Notes under the pieces: generated by a model
The model's input: only the letters and a program-made list of their open reading frames with translations
The model's database searches: none
Told to the model about the DNA's origin: nothing
From: Rubrivivax sp.
GTDB lineage: Bacteria; Pseudomonadota; Gammaproteobacteria; Burkholderiales; Burkholderiaceae_C
Assembly: GCA_020248945.1 (NCBI GenBank)
Contig: JADCGQ010000015.1
Span: 1 to 64,000, forward strand
Reading direction: 5' to 3'
DNA length: 64,000 nucleotides
Translations under genes and position numbers: made by a program
Shown here: one piece after another, positions 19,701 to 26,430 of the stretch
Layout: each line of letters opens with the position of its first letter
Numbering within the stretch: the stretch's first letter is position 1

Positions 19701-20143
19701 CCGGCCAGCGTGAGCTGGCTCTTCAGGCGCGCTTCGTCGAGCCGGCTCTTCTGCTTGAAGTGGAAGGTGGTGCCGGCCAGAAAGCCCGGTGGCGCCAGCC
19801 GCGTGAGCGCGGTGGTGGCGGGCAGCAGCAGCAGATCGACACTGCCCTCGTGGATGCGCCACAGCGTGGCCAGCCGCTCGCTGACGAGGTCCTGGTGCGG
19901 GCTGAAGTTGTCGTAGGGCAGCGTTTCCCAATCGGGGAACTGCGCCACGCGCAGCGTGGTGTCGAAGAAGGGGATCTCATCGGCCAGCCGCTGCGCGTCG
20001 GCCGGCTCGGCCGTGAACACCGCCAGACGCCGGCCTGCGGCCACGTGCTCGCGTGCCAGGCGCGCCAGCAGCAGCGCATCGGCCGAGCCGATGGGGCGGG
20101 GCAGCGTGTAGCGCTTGGCCGGCGCGATGGAAGGCAGTTGCAT
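16703..20143 (-). CDS. mfd: Transcription-repair coupling factor Mfd
   Basis: DNA translocase that removes RNA polymerase stalled at lesions and recruits UvrA. 1146 aa from ATG 20143, with product start MQLPSIAPAKRY; the longer open frame upstream crosses the promoter region of ispD and is unlikely. UvrB-homology modules occupy the N-terminal third, then the RNA-polymerase-interaction domain, then RecG-like helicase motifs: GDVGFGKTEVA (Walker A), DEEH box in LLIIDEEHRFG, SATP-like TATPIPRTL, and GRVGRS. The C-terminal TRCF domain is complete. Length and motifs are normal. Confidence 0.97.
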   Translation of the reverse strand: MQLPSIAPAKRYTLPRPIGSADALLLARLAREHVAAGRRLAVFTAEPADAQRLADEIPFFDTTLRVAQFPDWETLPYDNFSPHQDLVSERLATLWRIHEGSVDLLLLPATTALTRLAPPGFLAGTTFHFKQKSRLDEARLKSQLTLAGYQHVSQVVSPGEYAVRGGLIDLFPMGSLVPYRVDLFGDEVDSIRTFDPDTQRSLYPVPEVRLLPGREFPMDDAARTAFRSRWRERIEGDPTRARLYKDMGAGLAGGGIEYFLPLFFDEVATIFDYLGTQAALVLHGKVDESLERFWVDTRERHRFLQHDPERPLLPPAAVFMPAEEFFARTQAHATLSLRGSDAVEWARPLPDLAIDRGGPDPLGKLEEHARSSPHRVLLLGESDGRRESLIELLRDHHLSVPSVDSLEEFLKSDEKLAIASAPLSEGFHWHEPDAGISVQFVTETELFATARETRRRRKQEQVSNVDALIKDLSELKIGDPVVHLNHGIGRYQGLIHIDLGEGSSEFLHLVYADKATLYVPVAQLHLISRYTGVSADEAPLHRLGSGQWEKARRKAAEQVRDTAAELLNLYARRAAREGISHRFSPHDYESFATSFGFEETADQRAAIHAVIQDMVSPKPMDRLVCGDVGFGKTEVALRAAFVAVHGGKQVAFLAPTTLLAEQHYQTLMDRFGKWPVKIAELSRFRSPKEVKAAVDGIADGSVDIVVGTHKLLSSDVKFPRLGLLIIDEEHRFGVRHKEAMKALRAEVDVLTLTATPIPRTLGMALEGLRDLSVIATAPQRRLAIKTFVRNEGNSIVREAVLRELKRGGQVYFLHNEVETIENRRQKLEELLPEARIAVAHGQMPERELERVMRDFVAQRHNLLLCSTIIETGIDVPSANTIVISRADKFGLAQLHQLRGRVGRSHHQAYAYLLVPDVEGLTKQAAQRLQAIQDMEELGSGFYLAMHDLEIRGAGEVLGEHQSGNMMEVGFQLYNDMLSAAVRALRSGKEPDLLSPLNVATEINLHAPALLPDAYCGDVHTRLNLYKRLATAEKPEQIDLLLEEITDRFGKLPTQGQTLFDTHRLRVLARPYGVMKIDAGPKLMNITFRPQAPVDSRRIIELVQRNRAIRLAGNDKLRIEREISQPADRAHYLRDLLRHLGQPLAEA

Positions 20144-20194
20144 GAGGCGTGCTGGAAATGGCTGCGCCCCGCGGAAGACCGAGGGGCGTGTGAG

Positions 20195-20220
20195 TGGGTG
20201 CGATTCTAGAATCGCACCCA
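20195..20220. promoter_or_regulatory. 26-bp perfect palindrome between mfd and ispD
   Basis: The half-site TGGGTGCGATTCT (20195-20207) is followed immediately by its exact reverse complement (20208-20220). The centre contains TAGAAT on both strands, a good -10 hexamer each way. The last base is the A of the ispD ATG, so a transcript from the plus-strand -10 would start at or beside the start codon. It may be a divergent promoter, an operator, or both. No good -35 is visible, which would fit an activator-bound site. Confidence 0.7.
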
Positions 20221-20918
20221 TGACGGAAATGTCGCGCTGCTATGCGCTCGTGCCCTGCGCCGGCGTCGGAACCAGGGCAGGGCGGGCCGGGCCGAAGCAG
20301 TATGCGCCGCTGGCCGGGCGCAGCGTGGTGGCACACACGCTGGCCGCGCTGGCCGACTGCGCCGAACTTCAAGCCACACTGGTGGTGCTGGCCCCCGACG
20401 ACACCGAGTTCGAACGCCATGCGCCGGGCTTCAGCGGCGAGCGATCGTGGGTCGCGCGCTGCGGCGGCGCCACCCGCGCGGCCAGCGTCGCCGCTGGCCT
20501 GGTGGCCTTGCGCGCCAGGGGCGTGCGCGACGACGACTGGGTGCTGGTGCACGACGCAGCCCGCTGCCTGATCCGGCCCGCCTGGGTGGCTCGCTTGGTG
20601 GAGGCCTGCCGCGACGACGCCGTGGGCGGCCTGCTGGCGCTGCCGCTGGCCGACACGCTGAAGACGGCCGATGCCGATGGCCGATCAGAGGCGACGCTGC
20701 CGCGCCAGGGCAAGTGGCTGGCGCAGACCCCGCAGATGTTCCGCCTGGCGCTGCTGCAGCGCGCGCTGGCCGAGGCCGGCGATGCCGTCACCGACGAGGC
20801 CAGCGCCATCGAAGCGCTGGGACTGAAGGCGCGGCTGGTGGGCGGCGAACTTGAGAACCTGAAAGTCACCTGGCCGGGCGACTTTGCGCTGGCGGCCCGG
20901 CTGCTGGAGACACGATGA
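20220..20918 (+). CDS. ispD: 2-C-methyl-D-erythritol 4-phosphate cytidylyltransferase
   Basis: Third step of the MEP isoprenoid pathway, joining CTP with MEP. 232 aa. The nucleotide-binding start [13 protein letters not shown] with GPKQY is intact, as are [13 protein letters not shown] and the C-terminal [10 protein letters not shown]. The ATG at 20220 lacks a Shine-Dalgarno site and abuts a TAGAAT hexamer 7 bases upstream, so the mRNA may be leaderless; the ATG at 20229 is an alternative. Overlaps ispF by ATGA. A degenerate partial copy of this gene lies at 22884-22970. Confidence 0.96.
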   Translation: MTEMSRCYALVPCAGVGTRAGRAGPKQYAPLAGRSVVAHTLAALADCAELQATLVVLAPDDTEFERHAPGFSGERSWVARCGGATRAASVAAGLVALRARGVRDDDWVLVHDAARCLIRPAWVARLVEACRDDAVGGLLALPLADTLKTADADGRSEATLPRQGKWLAQTPQMFRLALLQRALAEAGDAVTDEASAIEALGLKARLVGGELENLKVTWPGDFALAARLLETR

Positions 20919-21406
20919 ACGCATTCGACCTGCGCGTGGGCGAGGGCTGGGACACGCACCGCCTCGTCGAAGGCCGCCCACTGGTGCTGGGCGGCATCAC
21001 CATTCCCTTCGAGAAGGGCCTGCTGGGCCACTCCGATGCCGACGCGCTGCTGCACGCCATCACCGACGCCTTGCTCGGCGCCGCCGGCCTGGGCGACATC
21101 GGCCGCCACTTCCCCGATACCGACCCGGCCTTCCATGGGGCCGATTCCGGCGTGCTGCTGCAGGCTGCCGTGCAGCGGGTGCGCGCCGCGGGCTGGCAGG
21201 TGGTGAACGTCGACAGCACCATCGTCGCGCAGGCGCCCAAGATGGCCCCTCACATCGGCGCCATGCGCGAACGCATCGCCGCCCTGCTGGGCCTGCCACC
21301 GGAGCGCGTGAACGTGAAGGCCAAGACGGCCGAGAAGATGGGCCCGGTGGGCGAGGGCCTGGCCATCGAGACCCGGGCCGTGTGCCTGCTGGCGGTGGTG
21401 GACTGA
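20915..21406 (+). CDS. ispF: 2-C-methyl-D-erythritol 2,4-cyclodiphosphate synthase
   Basis: Fifth step of the MEP pathway, cyclising CDP-ME 2-phosphate. 163 aa, normal length. Metal ligands in GWDTHRL (D and H at the GxDxH motif) and the [16 protein letters not shown] segment are present, with the C-terminal [14 protein letters not shown] signature. The start overlaps the ispD stop as ATGA, so translation is probably coupled. A 107-bp piece of this gene recurs at 22971-23077 fused to the ispD piece. Confidence 0.97.
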   Translation: MNAFDLRVGEGWDTHRLVEGRPLVLGGITIPFEKGLLGHSDADALLHAITDALLGAAGLGDIGRHFPDTDPAFHGADSGVLLQAAVQRVRAAGWQVVNVDSTIVAQAPKMAPHIGAMRERIAALLGLPPERVNVKAKTAEKMGPVGEGLAIETRAVCLLAVVD

Positions 21407-21448
21407 AGAGCCGGTGCGCCAAGCGGGCGCGCCACGCTCAGACGCAGT

Positions 21449-22600
21449 TCATGGAGGGGGCAAGCCGCTGTGGCGCAGGTGCCCCTGAGCCCCGCCGTCA
21501 TCGTGTGCACGATCGCCGCGAGCCGCCGGTGCGCCCGGCGCCGGTGGCGCGCCGGGGTCGTCGGCATGCGTCAGGCGGTTTCGCCCCGCTCGCTTGCTGG
21601 CGTAGAGCGCCTCGTCGGCGCGACGCGTGGCGCCGTGCAGATCGCCGGCCAGTACCTCGGCGAGGCCGATCGACAAGGTCACGTTCAACGTGCGGCCGTC
21701 CACCACCACCGTCGTCGAGGCCACGGCCTGGCGCACGCGCTCGGCCACGGCGCAGGCCTCGGCCCCTGGTGTGGCCGGCAGCAGCGCAATGAACTCTTCG
21801 CCTCCCCAGCGGGCCAGCAGATCGTGCTCCCGCAGCGTGCTCGCCATGCTGCGGGCGACGGCTGCCAGCACGAGGTCGCCGGCATCATGGCCGTGGGTGT
21901 CGTTGACGACCTTGAAGTGGTCGACGTCGGCCAGCATCACGGTGAGGGGTCGGCCCTCGCGACGGGCACGCGACAGTTCGGCAGCAGCCCGCTCCTGAAA
22001 GTGCGCGCGGTTGGACAGGCCCGTCAGCGCGTCGATGCGCGCCAGCCGCCGCATGGCACTTTCGGCCGCACGCACGCGTTGCCTGTAGAACGCCGCCACG
22101 CCGTAGAACAGACCGAACACCAGAACGATGTTGAACCAGCGGGCGATCTCGAAGTGCACGGGCGGTAACGGGCTCAGCGGCGCCCAGGCGCGGCAGGTCA
22201 GGTAGAGCCCGGCGTAGAACGCCAGCAGAACGGCCATCAGCGGAATCGCGAGACGGTGCGGAACACCGACCACGATGGCCGGCACGAAGAGCAGCAGGAA
22301 GTAGTGGAAGTCGGCTTCCCAGCCCAGCAGCAGCGAGCCTGCGGCCGCGTGTGCCAGCACCTCGAACCACATCAACAACACGCCCAGGACGTTCTTGCGC
22401 AGGTGGAGCAGCCACCATGCGGCGGCGTACATGGCGATGCTGGCCAGATTCAACAGCGCCAACGCGGTGGCGCCGAGCAGGCCGTAGAGCAGCAGAAAGA
22501 CCAGATCGATGGCCGCGGCTGCCAGTGCGATGCGTCGCAGCATCACCCAGTACGCGGCGGCCGTCGATTCGATGGGTGTGTGTGCGGCGTCCGCAGGCAT
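21449..22600 (-). CDS. Membrane diguanylate cyclase (GGEEF)
   Basis: 383-aa c-di-GMP synthase. Six hydrophobic segments fill residues about 20-195, followed by a short coil and a GGDEF domain (about 215-370) with RWGGEEF, DALTGLSNR and DVDHFKVVND. The GGEEF variant is catalytically competent in known enzymes. No RxxD inhibitory site is obvious before the motif. The ATG at 22600 was chosen because the hydrophobic region begins soon after; the open frame continues upstream only through the rearranged scar. It is convergent with ispF and sits between the true ispDF genes and their broken copy. Confidence 0.92.
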   Translation of the reverse strand: MPADAAHTPIESTAAAYWVMLRRIALAAAAIDLVFLLLYGLLGATALALLNLASIAMYAAAWWLLHLRKNVLGVLLMWFEVLAHAAAGSLLLGWEADFHYFLLLFVPAIVVGVPHRLAIPLMAVLLAFYAGLYLTCRAWAPLSPLPPVHFEIARWFNIVLVFGLFYGVAAFYRQRVRAAESAMRRLARIDALTGLSNRAHFQERAAAELSRARREGRPLTVMLADVDHFKVVNDTHGHDAGDLVLAAVARSMASTLREHDLLARWGGEEFIALLPATPGAEACAVAERVRQAVASTTVVVDGRTLNVTLSIGLAEVLAGDLHGATRRADEALYASKRAGRNRLTHADDPGAPPAPGAPAARGDRAHDDGGAQGHLRHSGLPPP

Positions 22601-22678
22601 GCGCTCATTCTCGTCGGCGCCCAGCAGGCCTTGAGTCGGCCGACGCCGCAAGAGACGCGCTTGCGCCGCGTCCGCGGT

Positions 22679-22883
22679 CAGATCTGCGCGCCGCGTGTGT
22701 TTTGCACGCGGAGGTCGGCCGGCGGGGCCTCCTTGGCGCGCTGCAGCCTCAGGTGAGCCACCACCCCTCCGATGGCCCTTCGTCCTGCACGTTGCGCGCT
22801 CACGTGCACTTCCGCCAGCCCGGTGTAGGTGCCGCGGCCGTAGCGGCGCGCGTTCTCCAACAGGTTCAGGAACACCCGACCCA
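22679..22883 (-). pseudogene. Fragment of a sensor histidine kinase (ATPase domain)
   Basis: Read on the minus strand, [18 protein letters not shown] is the N-box of a histidine kinase CA domain (the Asn that binds ATP-Mg lies in LLENARRYG), followed by a degraded continuation through AEVHVSAQR. A shifted frame just after reads DEGP, resembling a broken G1 box. No dimerisation domain or remainder of the kinase exists around it, and its upstream edge abuts the ispD fragment base for base. It is a relic of a lost two-component gene. Confidence 0.75.
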
Positions 22884-23077
22884 GCGCAGACCCCGCAGAT
22901 GTTCCGCCTGGCGTTGCTGCAGCGCGCGCTGGCCGAGGCCGGCGATACCGTCACCGACGAGGCCAGCGCCGGCAGGTGGTCAACGTCGGCAGCGCCATCG
23001 TCGCGCAGGCGCCGAAGATGGCGCCTCACATCGGCGCCATGCGCGAACGCATCGCCGCCCTGCTGGGCCTGCCACCG
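22884..23077 (+). pseudogene. Chimeric ispD'-'ispF relic with 385-bp internal deletion
   Basis: 22884-22970 matches ispD bases 20721-20807 over 87 bp with 2 differences; 22971-23077 matches ispF bases 21193-21299 over 107 bp with 5 differences. In the copy the two pieces are directly joined, removing the equivalent of 20808-21192. Same orientation as the intact genes, 2163 bp downstream. It has no start codon or complete domain and cannot encode either enzyme. It marks a partial duplication followed by deletion. Confidence 0.93.
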
Positions 23078-23132
23078 AAGTTGGGGCGACGCCGCCTTCG
23101 CGCTGAAGGCTCGGCGTCCTGCGCCTGAGACA

Positions 23133-24446
23133 ATGCGCTCCATGCCCGAAACCGCCTTGTGGGCCGCGCTGCTGTTGCTGGCGCTGAACCTCGTCTTGCT
23201 CATCGTGCTGCTGCTGCGGCGCACGCCCGACACCGCCGCGCCGCAGCTCGAACGACTCGAACGCCTGGAGCGCAGCCTGCGCGACGAGCTCGGGCGTCAG
23301 GGGCAGGGCACGCGTGGCGATCTCGCCAGCTTCCAGCAGATGCTGCTCAACGCCAGCGGCGACGCCATGCGCACGCAGACCGAGCAGCTCGACGCCTTCC
23401 GCGCGCAGCTGGCGCAGCTGGCCGAGGCCAACGAGCGGCGCCTGACCGAGATCCGCCAGGCCGTCGAGCAGCGCCTGGCATCGCTGCAGGAGGGCAACGA
23501 GAAGAAGCTCGACCAGATGCGCGCCACTGTCGACGAGAAGCTGCACGCCACGCTCGAGCAGCGCCTGGGCGAGAGCTTCAAGCAGGTGGCCGACCGCCTG
23601 GAGCAGGTGCACAAGGGCCTGGGCGAGATGCAGACGCTCGCGCGTGACGTCGGCTCGCTCAACCGGGTGCTCACCAACGTCAAGACACGGGGCATCTTCG
23701 GCGAGACGCAGCTCGCCGGGCTGCTCGAGCAGGTCTTCACGCCCGAGCAGTACGCCGTCAACGTGGCCACCGTGCCGGGCAGCAGCGAGCGCGTGGAGTT
23801 CGCCATCCGGCTGCCCGGGCAGCGTGGGCCCGAGGCCGGCGGCGGCGCGCCGTTGTGGCTGCCGATCGACGCGAAGTTCCCGCGCGAAGACTACGAGCGC
23901 CTGCTCGACGCCCAGGAGCGCGCCGATCCGGCCGCCGTGGAGGCCGCGGCCAAGGCCATCGAGTCGCGCCTGCGCGCCGAGGCGCGCAGCATCCGCGACA
24001 AGTACCTGAGCCCGCCGCACACCACCGATTTCGCCATCCTCTTCGTGCCCACCGAAGGCCTGTACGCCGAGGCCTTGCGCCGGCCCGGCCTGCTGGAAGC
24101 GCTGCAGCGCGAGTTCAAGGTCATGCTCGCCGGGCCGACCACGCTGCTGGCCACGCTCACCAGCCTGCAGATGGGCTTTCGCACGCTGGCGCTCGAGAAG
24201 CGCTCGGCCGAGGTCTGGGAGGTGCTGGGCGCCGTGAAGACCGAGTTCGGCAAGTTCGGCGAGGTGCTGGCCAAGACGAAGAAGAAGCTCGCCGAGGCCA
24301 GCGACACCATCGACGCCGCCAGCGTGCGCACCCGCGCCATGGAGCGTCGGCTGCGCGACGTGGAGTCACTGCCCGAGCCGCGCGTGGCCGAGTTGCTGCC
24401 GGGGCTGGACGGCGATGACGCCGCCGAGGCGCGGGCCGATGGCTGA
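23133..24446 (+). CDS. rmuC: DNA recombination protein RmuC
   Basis: 437-aa protein that limits DNA inversion/recombination at repeats; member of the PD-(D/E)XK-like RmuC family. One N-terminal membrane segment (ALWAALLLLALNLVLLIVLLL), a long coiled coil (about 40-165), then the RmuC nuclease-like domain with GIFGETQLAGLLEQ, LPIDAKFPREDYERL and VPTEGLYAEAL. Start at ATG 23133 or 23142; both precede the membrane segment. It lies directly after the ispDF relic, so its original promoter may have been altered. It overlaps the next gene. Confidence 0.94.
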   Translation: MRSMPETALWAALLLLALNLVLLIVLLLRRTPDTAAPQLERLERLERSLRDELGRQGQGTRGDLASFQQMLLNASGDAMRTQTEQLDAFRAQLAQLAEANERRLTEIRQAVEQRLASLQEGNEKKLDQMRATVDEKLHATLEQRLGESFKQVADRLEQVHKGLGEMQTLARDVGSLNRVLTNVKTRGIFGETQLAGLLEQVFTPEQYAVNVATVPGSSERVEFAIRLPGQRGPEAGGGAPLWLPIDAKFPREDYERLLDAQERADPAAVEAAAKAIESRLRAEARSIRDKYLSPPHTTDFAILFVPTEGLYAEALRRPGLLEALQREFKVMLAGPTTLLATLTSLQMGFRTLALEKRSAEVWEVLGAVKTEFGKFGEVLAKTKKKLAEASDTIDAASVRTRAMERRLRDVESLPEPRVAELLPGLDGDDAAEARADG

Positions 24447-25614
24447 AGCCGGCGCGGGCCTGCCGGCGCGCACGATCTTTGCGCTCGTGGCCGGCCAGTT
24501 GGGCGTGCACGCCGCGATGGCCGGCCTGCGTCTGGCCGCACCGCTGCAGGCCCTGCGCGAGGGCCACAGTGCCTGGTCGGTGGGCCTGCTGCTGGCGCTG
24601 TTTGCCGGCGCCGCGGTGCTGAGCGCGCTGCACGCCGGACGCCTGGCCGACCGCCATGGCTACCACCGCCCGATGGCGCTGTCGGTGGCCGTCACCGTGC
24701 TCGGCATGCTGTGCGCACTGGGCTCGACCTGGGCGCCCGAGGGCTGGCGCTTCGCGCTGCTGTGCCTGGCAGCGGCCGCCACCGGCATGGGCACGAACAC
24801 CGGCATGCTGACCATCCAGCGCACGGCCGGCCACGCGGCGGGCAGCGCCACCGAGCGCGTGCGCATCTTCAGCTGGCTTGGCGTGGCGCCCTCGTTCAGC
24901 AACGTGGTCGGGCCCGTCGCGGCCGGCCTGATGATCGACGTCGCCGGCTTTGCCGCGGCCTACGCGCTGCTGCTCGCGCTGCCGCTGATCACGCTGGTGT
25001 CGGCACGCCAGGTGCCGCGCCAGGCGCCGTGGGGATCCGACACCGAGCAGCACGCCGCCTGGGACCTGCTGCGCCTGCCCGACTTCCGCCGGCTGCTCTG
25101 GGTGAACGGCCTGCTGGTCATGTGCTGGGACGTGCACACCTTCGCCGTGCCGGTGCTGGGCCACGAGCGCGGCTTCAGCGCCAGCACCATCGGCTTCATC
25201 CTCGGCGCCTTCACATTGGCCGTGACGCTGGTGCGGCTGGCGATCCCGTTGCTCGCCCACCGCCTGCGCGAGGTCGTCGTGGTGCGCACGGCGATGGTGG
25301 GCTGTGGCGTGGTCTTCGTGCTGTACCCGTTGGCGCCTTCGCCCCTGTGGATGGGCGTCTGTGCGGTGCTGCTGGGCCTGGCGCTGGGTTGCACGCAGCC
25401 GATGGTGATGTCGCTGCTGCACGATCTGACCCCAGACCAGCGCCACGGCGAGGCGCTGGCCTTGCGCTCGATGATCATCAACGCCTCGAGCACGGCCTTG
25501 CCGCTGCTGTTCGGCGCCAGTGGCGCGCTGGTGGGTGCGGCGGCGCTGTTCTGGGCCGCGGGGGGCGCGGTGGGCGCGGGCTCGTGGCTGGCGCGGCGGC
25601 TGAAGCCGGCCTGA
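24439..25614 (+). CDS. MFS transporter
   Basis: 391-aa inner-membrane carrier with about 12 hydrophobic segments. The loop 2-3 motif GRLADRHGYHRPM is the MFS signature. The ATG at 24439 overlaps the rmuC stop by 8 bases and has GAGG 9 bases upstream; an in-frame ATG at 24415 is also possible. No substrate can be assigned: neither neighbours nor motifs point to a particular compound. The overlap suggests co-transcription with rmuC. Confidence 0.88.
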   Translation: MAEAGAGLPARTIFALVAGQLGVHAAMAGLRLAAPLQALREGHSAWSVGLLLALFAGAAVLSALHAGRLADRHGYHRPMALSVAVTVLGMLCALGSTWAPEGWRFALLCLAAAATGMGTNTGMLTIQRTAGHAAGSATERVRIFSWLGVAPSFSNVVGPVAAGLMIDVAGFAAAYALLLALPLITLVSARQVPRQAPWGSDTEQHAAWDLLRLPDFRRLLWVNGLLVMCWDVHTFAVPVLGHERGFSASTIGFILGAFTLAVTLVRLAIPLLAHRLREVVVVRTAMVGCGVVFVLYPLAPSPLWMGVCAVLLGLALGCTQPMVMSLLHDLTPDQRHGEALALRSMIINASSTALPLLFGASGALVGAAALFWAAGGAVGAGSWLARRLKPA

Positions 25615-25643
25615 AACCAGACTGACGCCCGACTGAAGGGCGC

Positions 25644-26282
25644 CTAGAAGCGGATGCCGCCGGCAGGTGCGTCGGGCACCGCCTCGGCTGCGGGCTCGGG
25701 TGCCACCGCCGGTGCCGGTGCGGCCGCCGTGGCGCGCTCGACCAGCGGGCGCGGCGGCTGGGCCTGCCAGGTGCGGGGCAGGCGACTCTGCTTCGGGTAG
25801 CCGGCCGCGTCGAGGTAGCTCGTCCAGTCGACATCGTTGAAGCCGCGCAGCGGCTGCGCGCCGATGCTCAGCGACGGCACGCTGCGCGCGCCGGTCAGGC
25901 GCTCGAGAGCCGCCACGTCTTCCTCGCTGCTGACGCGGCGCTCGACGAAGGGCACGCCGCGTTGCTGCAGCAGCCGCCGGGCGGCGTCGCACGGGGTGCA
26001 GGCATCGCCGGTGTACAGCGTCACCGGGTGGCGCTGCATCGCGGTGCGCAGTTCCAGCGGCAGCGAGGATTCGGCGTTGGTGGCGGCCGCTGCCGCAGCG
26101 GCCGCGGCGGCGATGGCATTGCGGCCGATCGGCGTGACCTTGGCGTTGGCGGCGGCCGGCGGTCGGTCGGTGTAGGTGACGCTGCCGTCCGGGCTTACCA
26201 CCTTGTACTGCGCCTGCGCGGCACCCGCGGCCAGCAACAGGCTCGCCAGCCACAGTGCGGCTCCACGGACGGTTCGGTTCAT
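25644..26282 (-). CDS. Secreted DUF4124 / glutaredoxin-like protein
   Basis: 212 aa. A Sec signal peptide (about 1-24, cleaved before QYKVVS) precedes a short DUF4124 segment (VVSPDGSVTYTDRPP), an Ala-rich linker and a glutaredoxin-like domain (about 85-165) with CTPC active-site cysteines in YTGDACTPCDAARRLL and a cis-Pro in SVPSLSIG. A Pro/Ala-rich tail follows. Probably a periplasmic thiol-disulfide or redox protein; its partner is unknown. The ATG at 26282 starts the signal peptide; longer upstream frame is not family-like. Confidence 0.85.
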   Translation of the reverse strand: MNRTVRGAALWLASLLLAAGAAQAQYKVVSPDGSVTYTDRPPAAANAKVTPIGRNAIAAAAAAAAAATNAESSLPLELRTAMQRHPVTLYTGDACTPCDAARRLLQQRGVPFVERRVSSEEDVAALERLTGARSVPSLSIGAQPLRGFNDVDWTSYLDAAGYPKQSRLPRTWQAQPPRPLVERATAAAPAPAVAPEPAAEAVPDAPAGGIRF

Positions 26283-26375
26283 CGGCGCTCCCAGCGGCAT
26301 GACCGCACAATCTACCGCGTCGCCGCGGCAACGCCTGAAACAGGGGATGTCAGCCCGGCCAACCGTGACGAACCG

Positions 26376-26396
26376 CACACCCCGCTGCGCGGTGTG
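26376..26396 (-). terminator. Possible terminator hairpin downstream of prlC
   Basis: CACACC and GGTGTG flank a small GC core, forming an imperfect hairpin 35 bases past the prlC stop when read on the minus strand. There is no clear T-run, so intrinsic termination would be weak. The surrounding gap of 148 bp holds no gene. Confidence 0.25.
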
Positions 26397-26430
26397 AGGT
26401 GCGCGGTGTTGTTTGCGGCGGCAAAGCTGC

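Noticed and set aside
16703..20221. Longer N-terminus for Mfd starting near 20221
   Set aside because: It would place coding sequence through the mfd-ispD palindrome; the family N-terminus begins at the ATG at 20143.
22678..23233. Extension of the diguanylate cyclase N-terminus through the rearranged scar
   Set aside because: The extension reads antisense to the ispDF relic and lacks homology; the membrane region starts right after the ATG at 22600.
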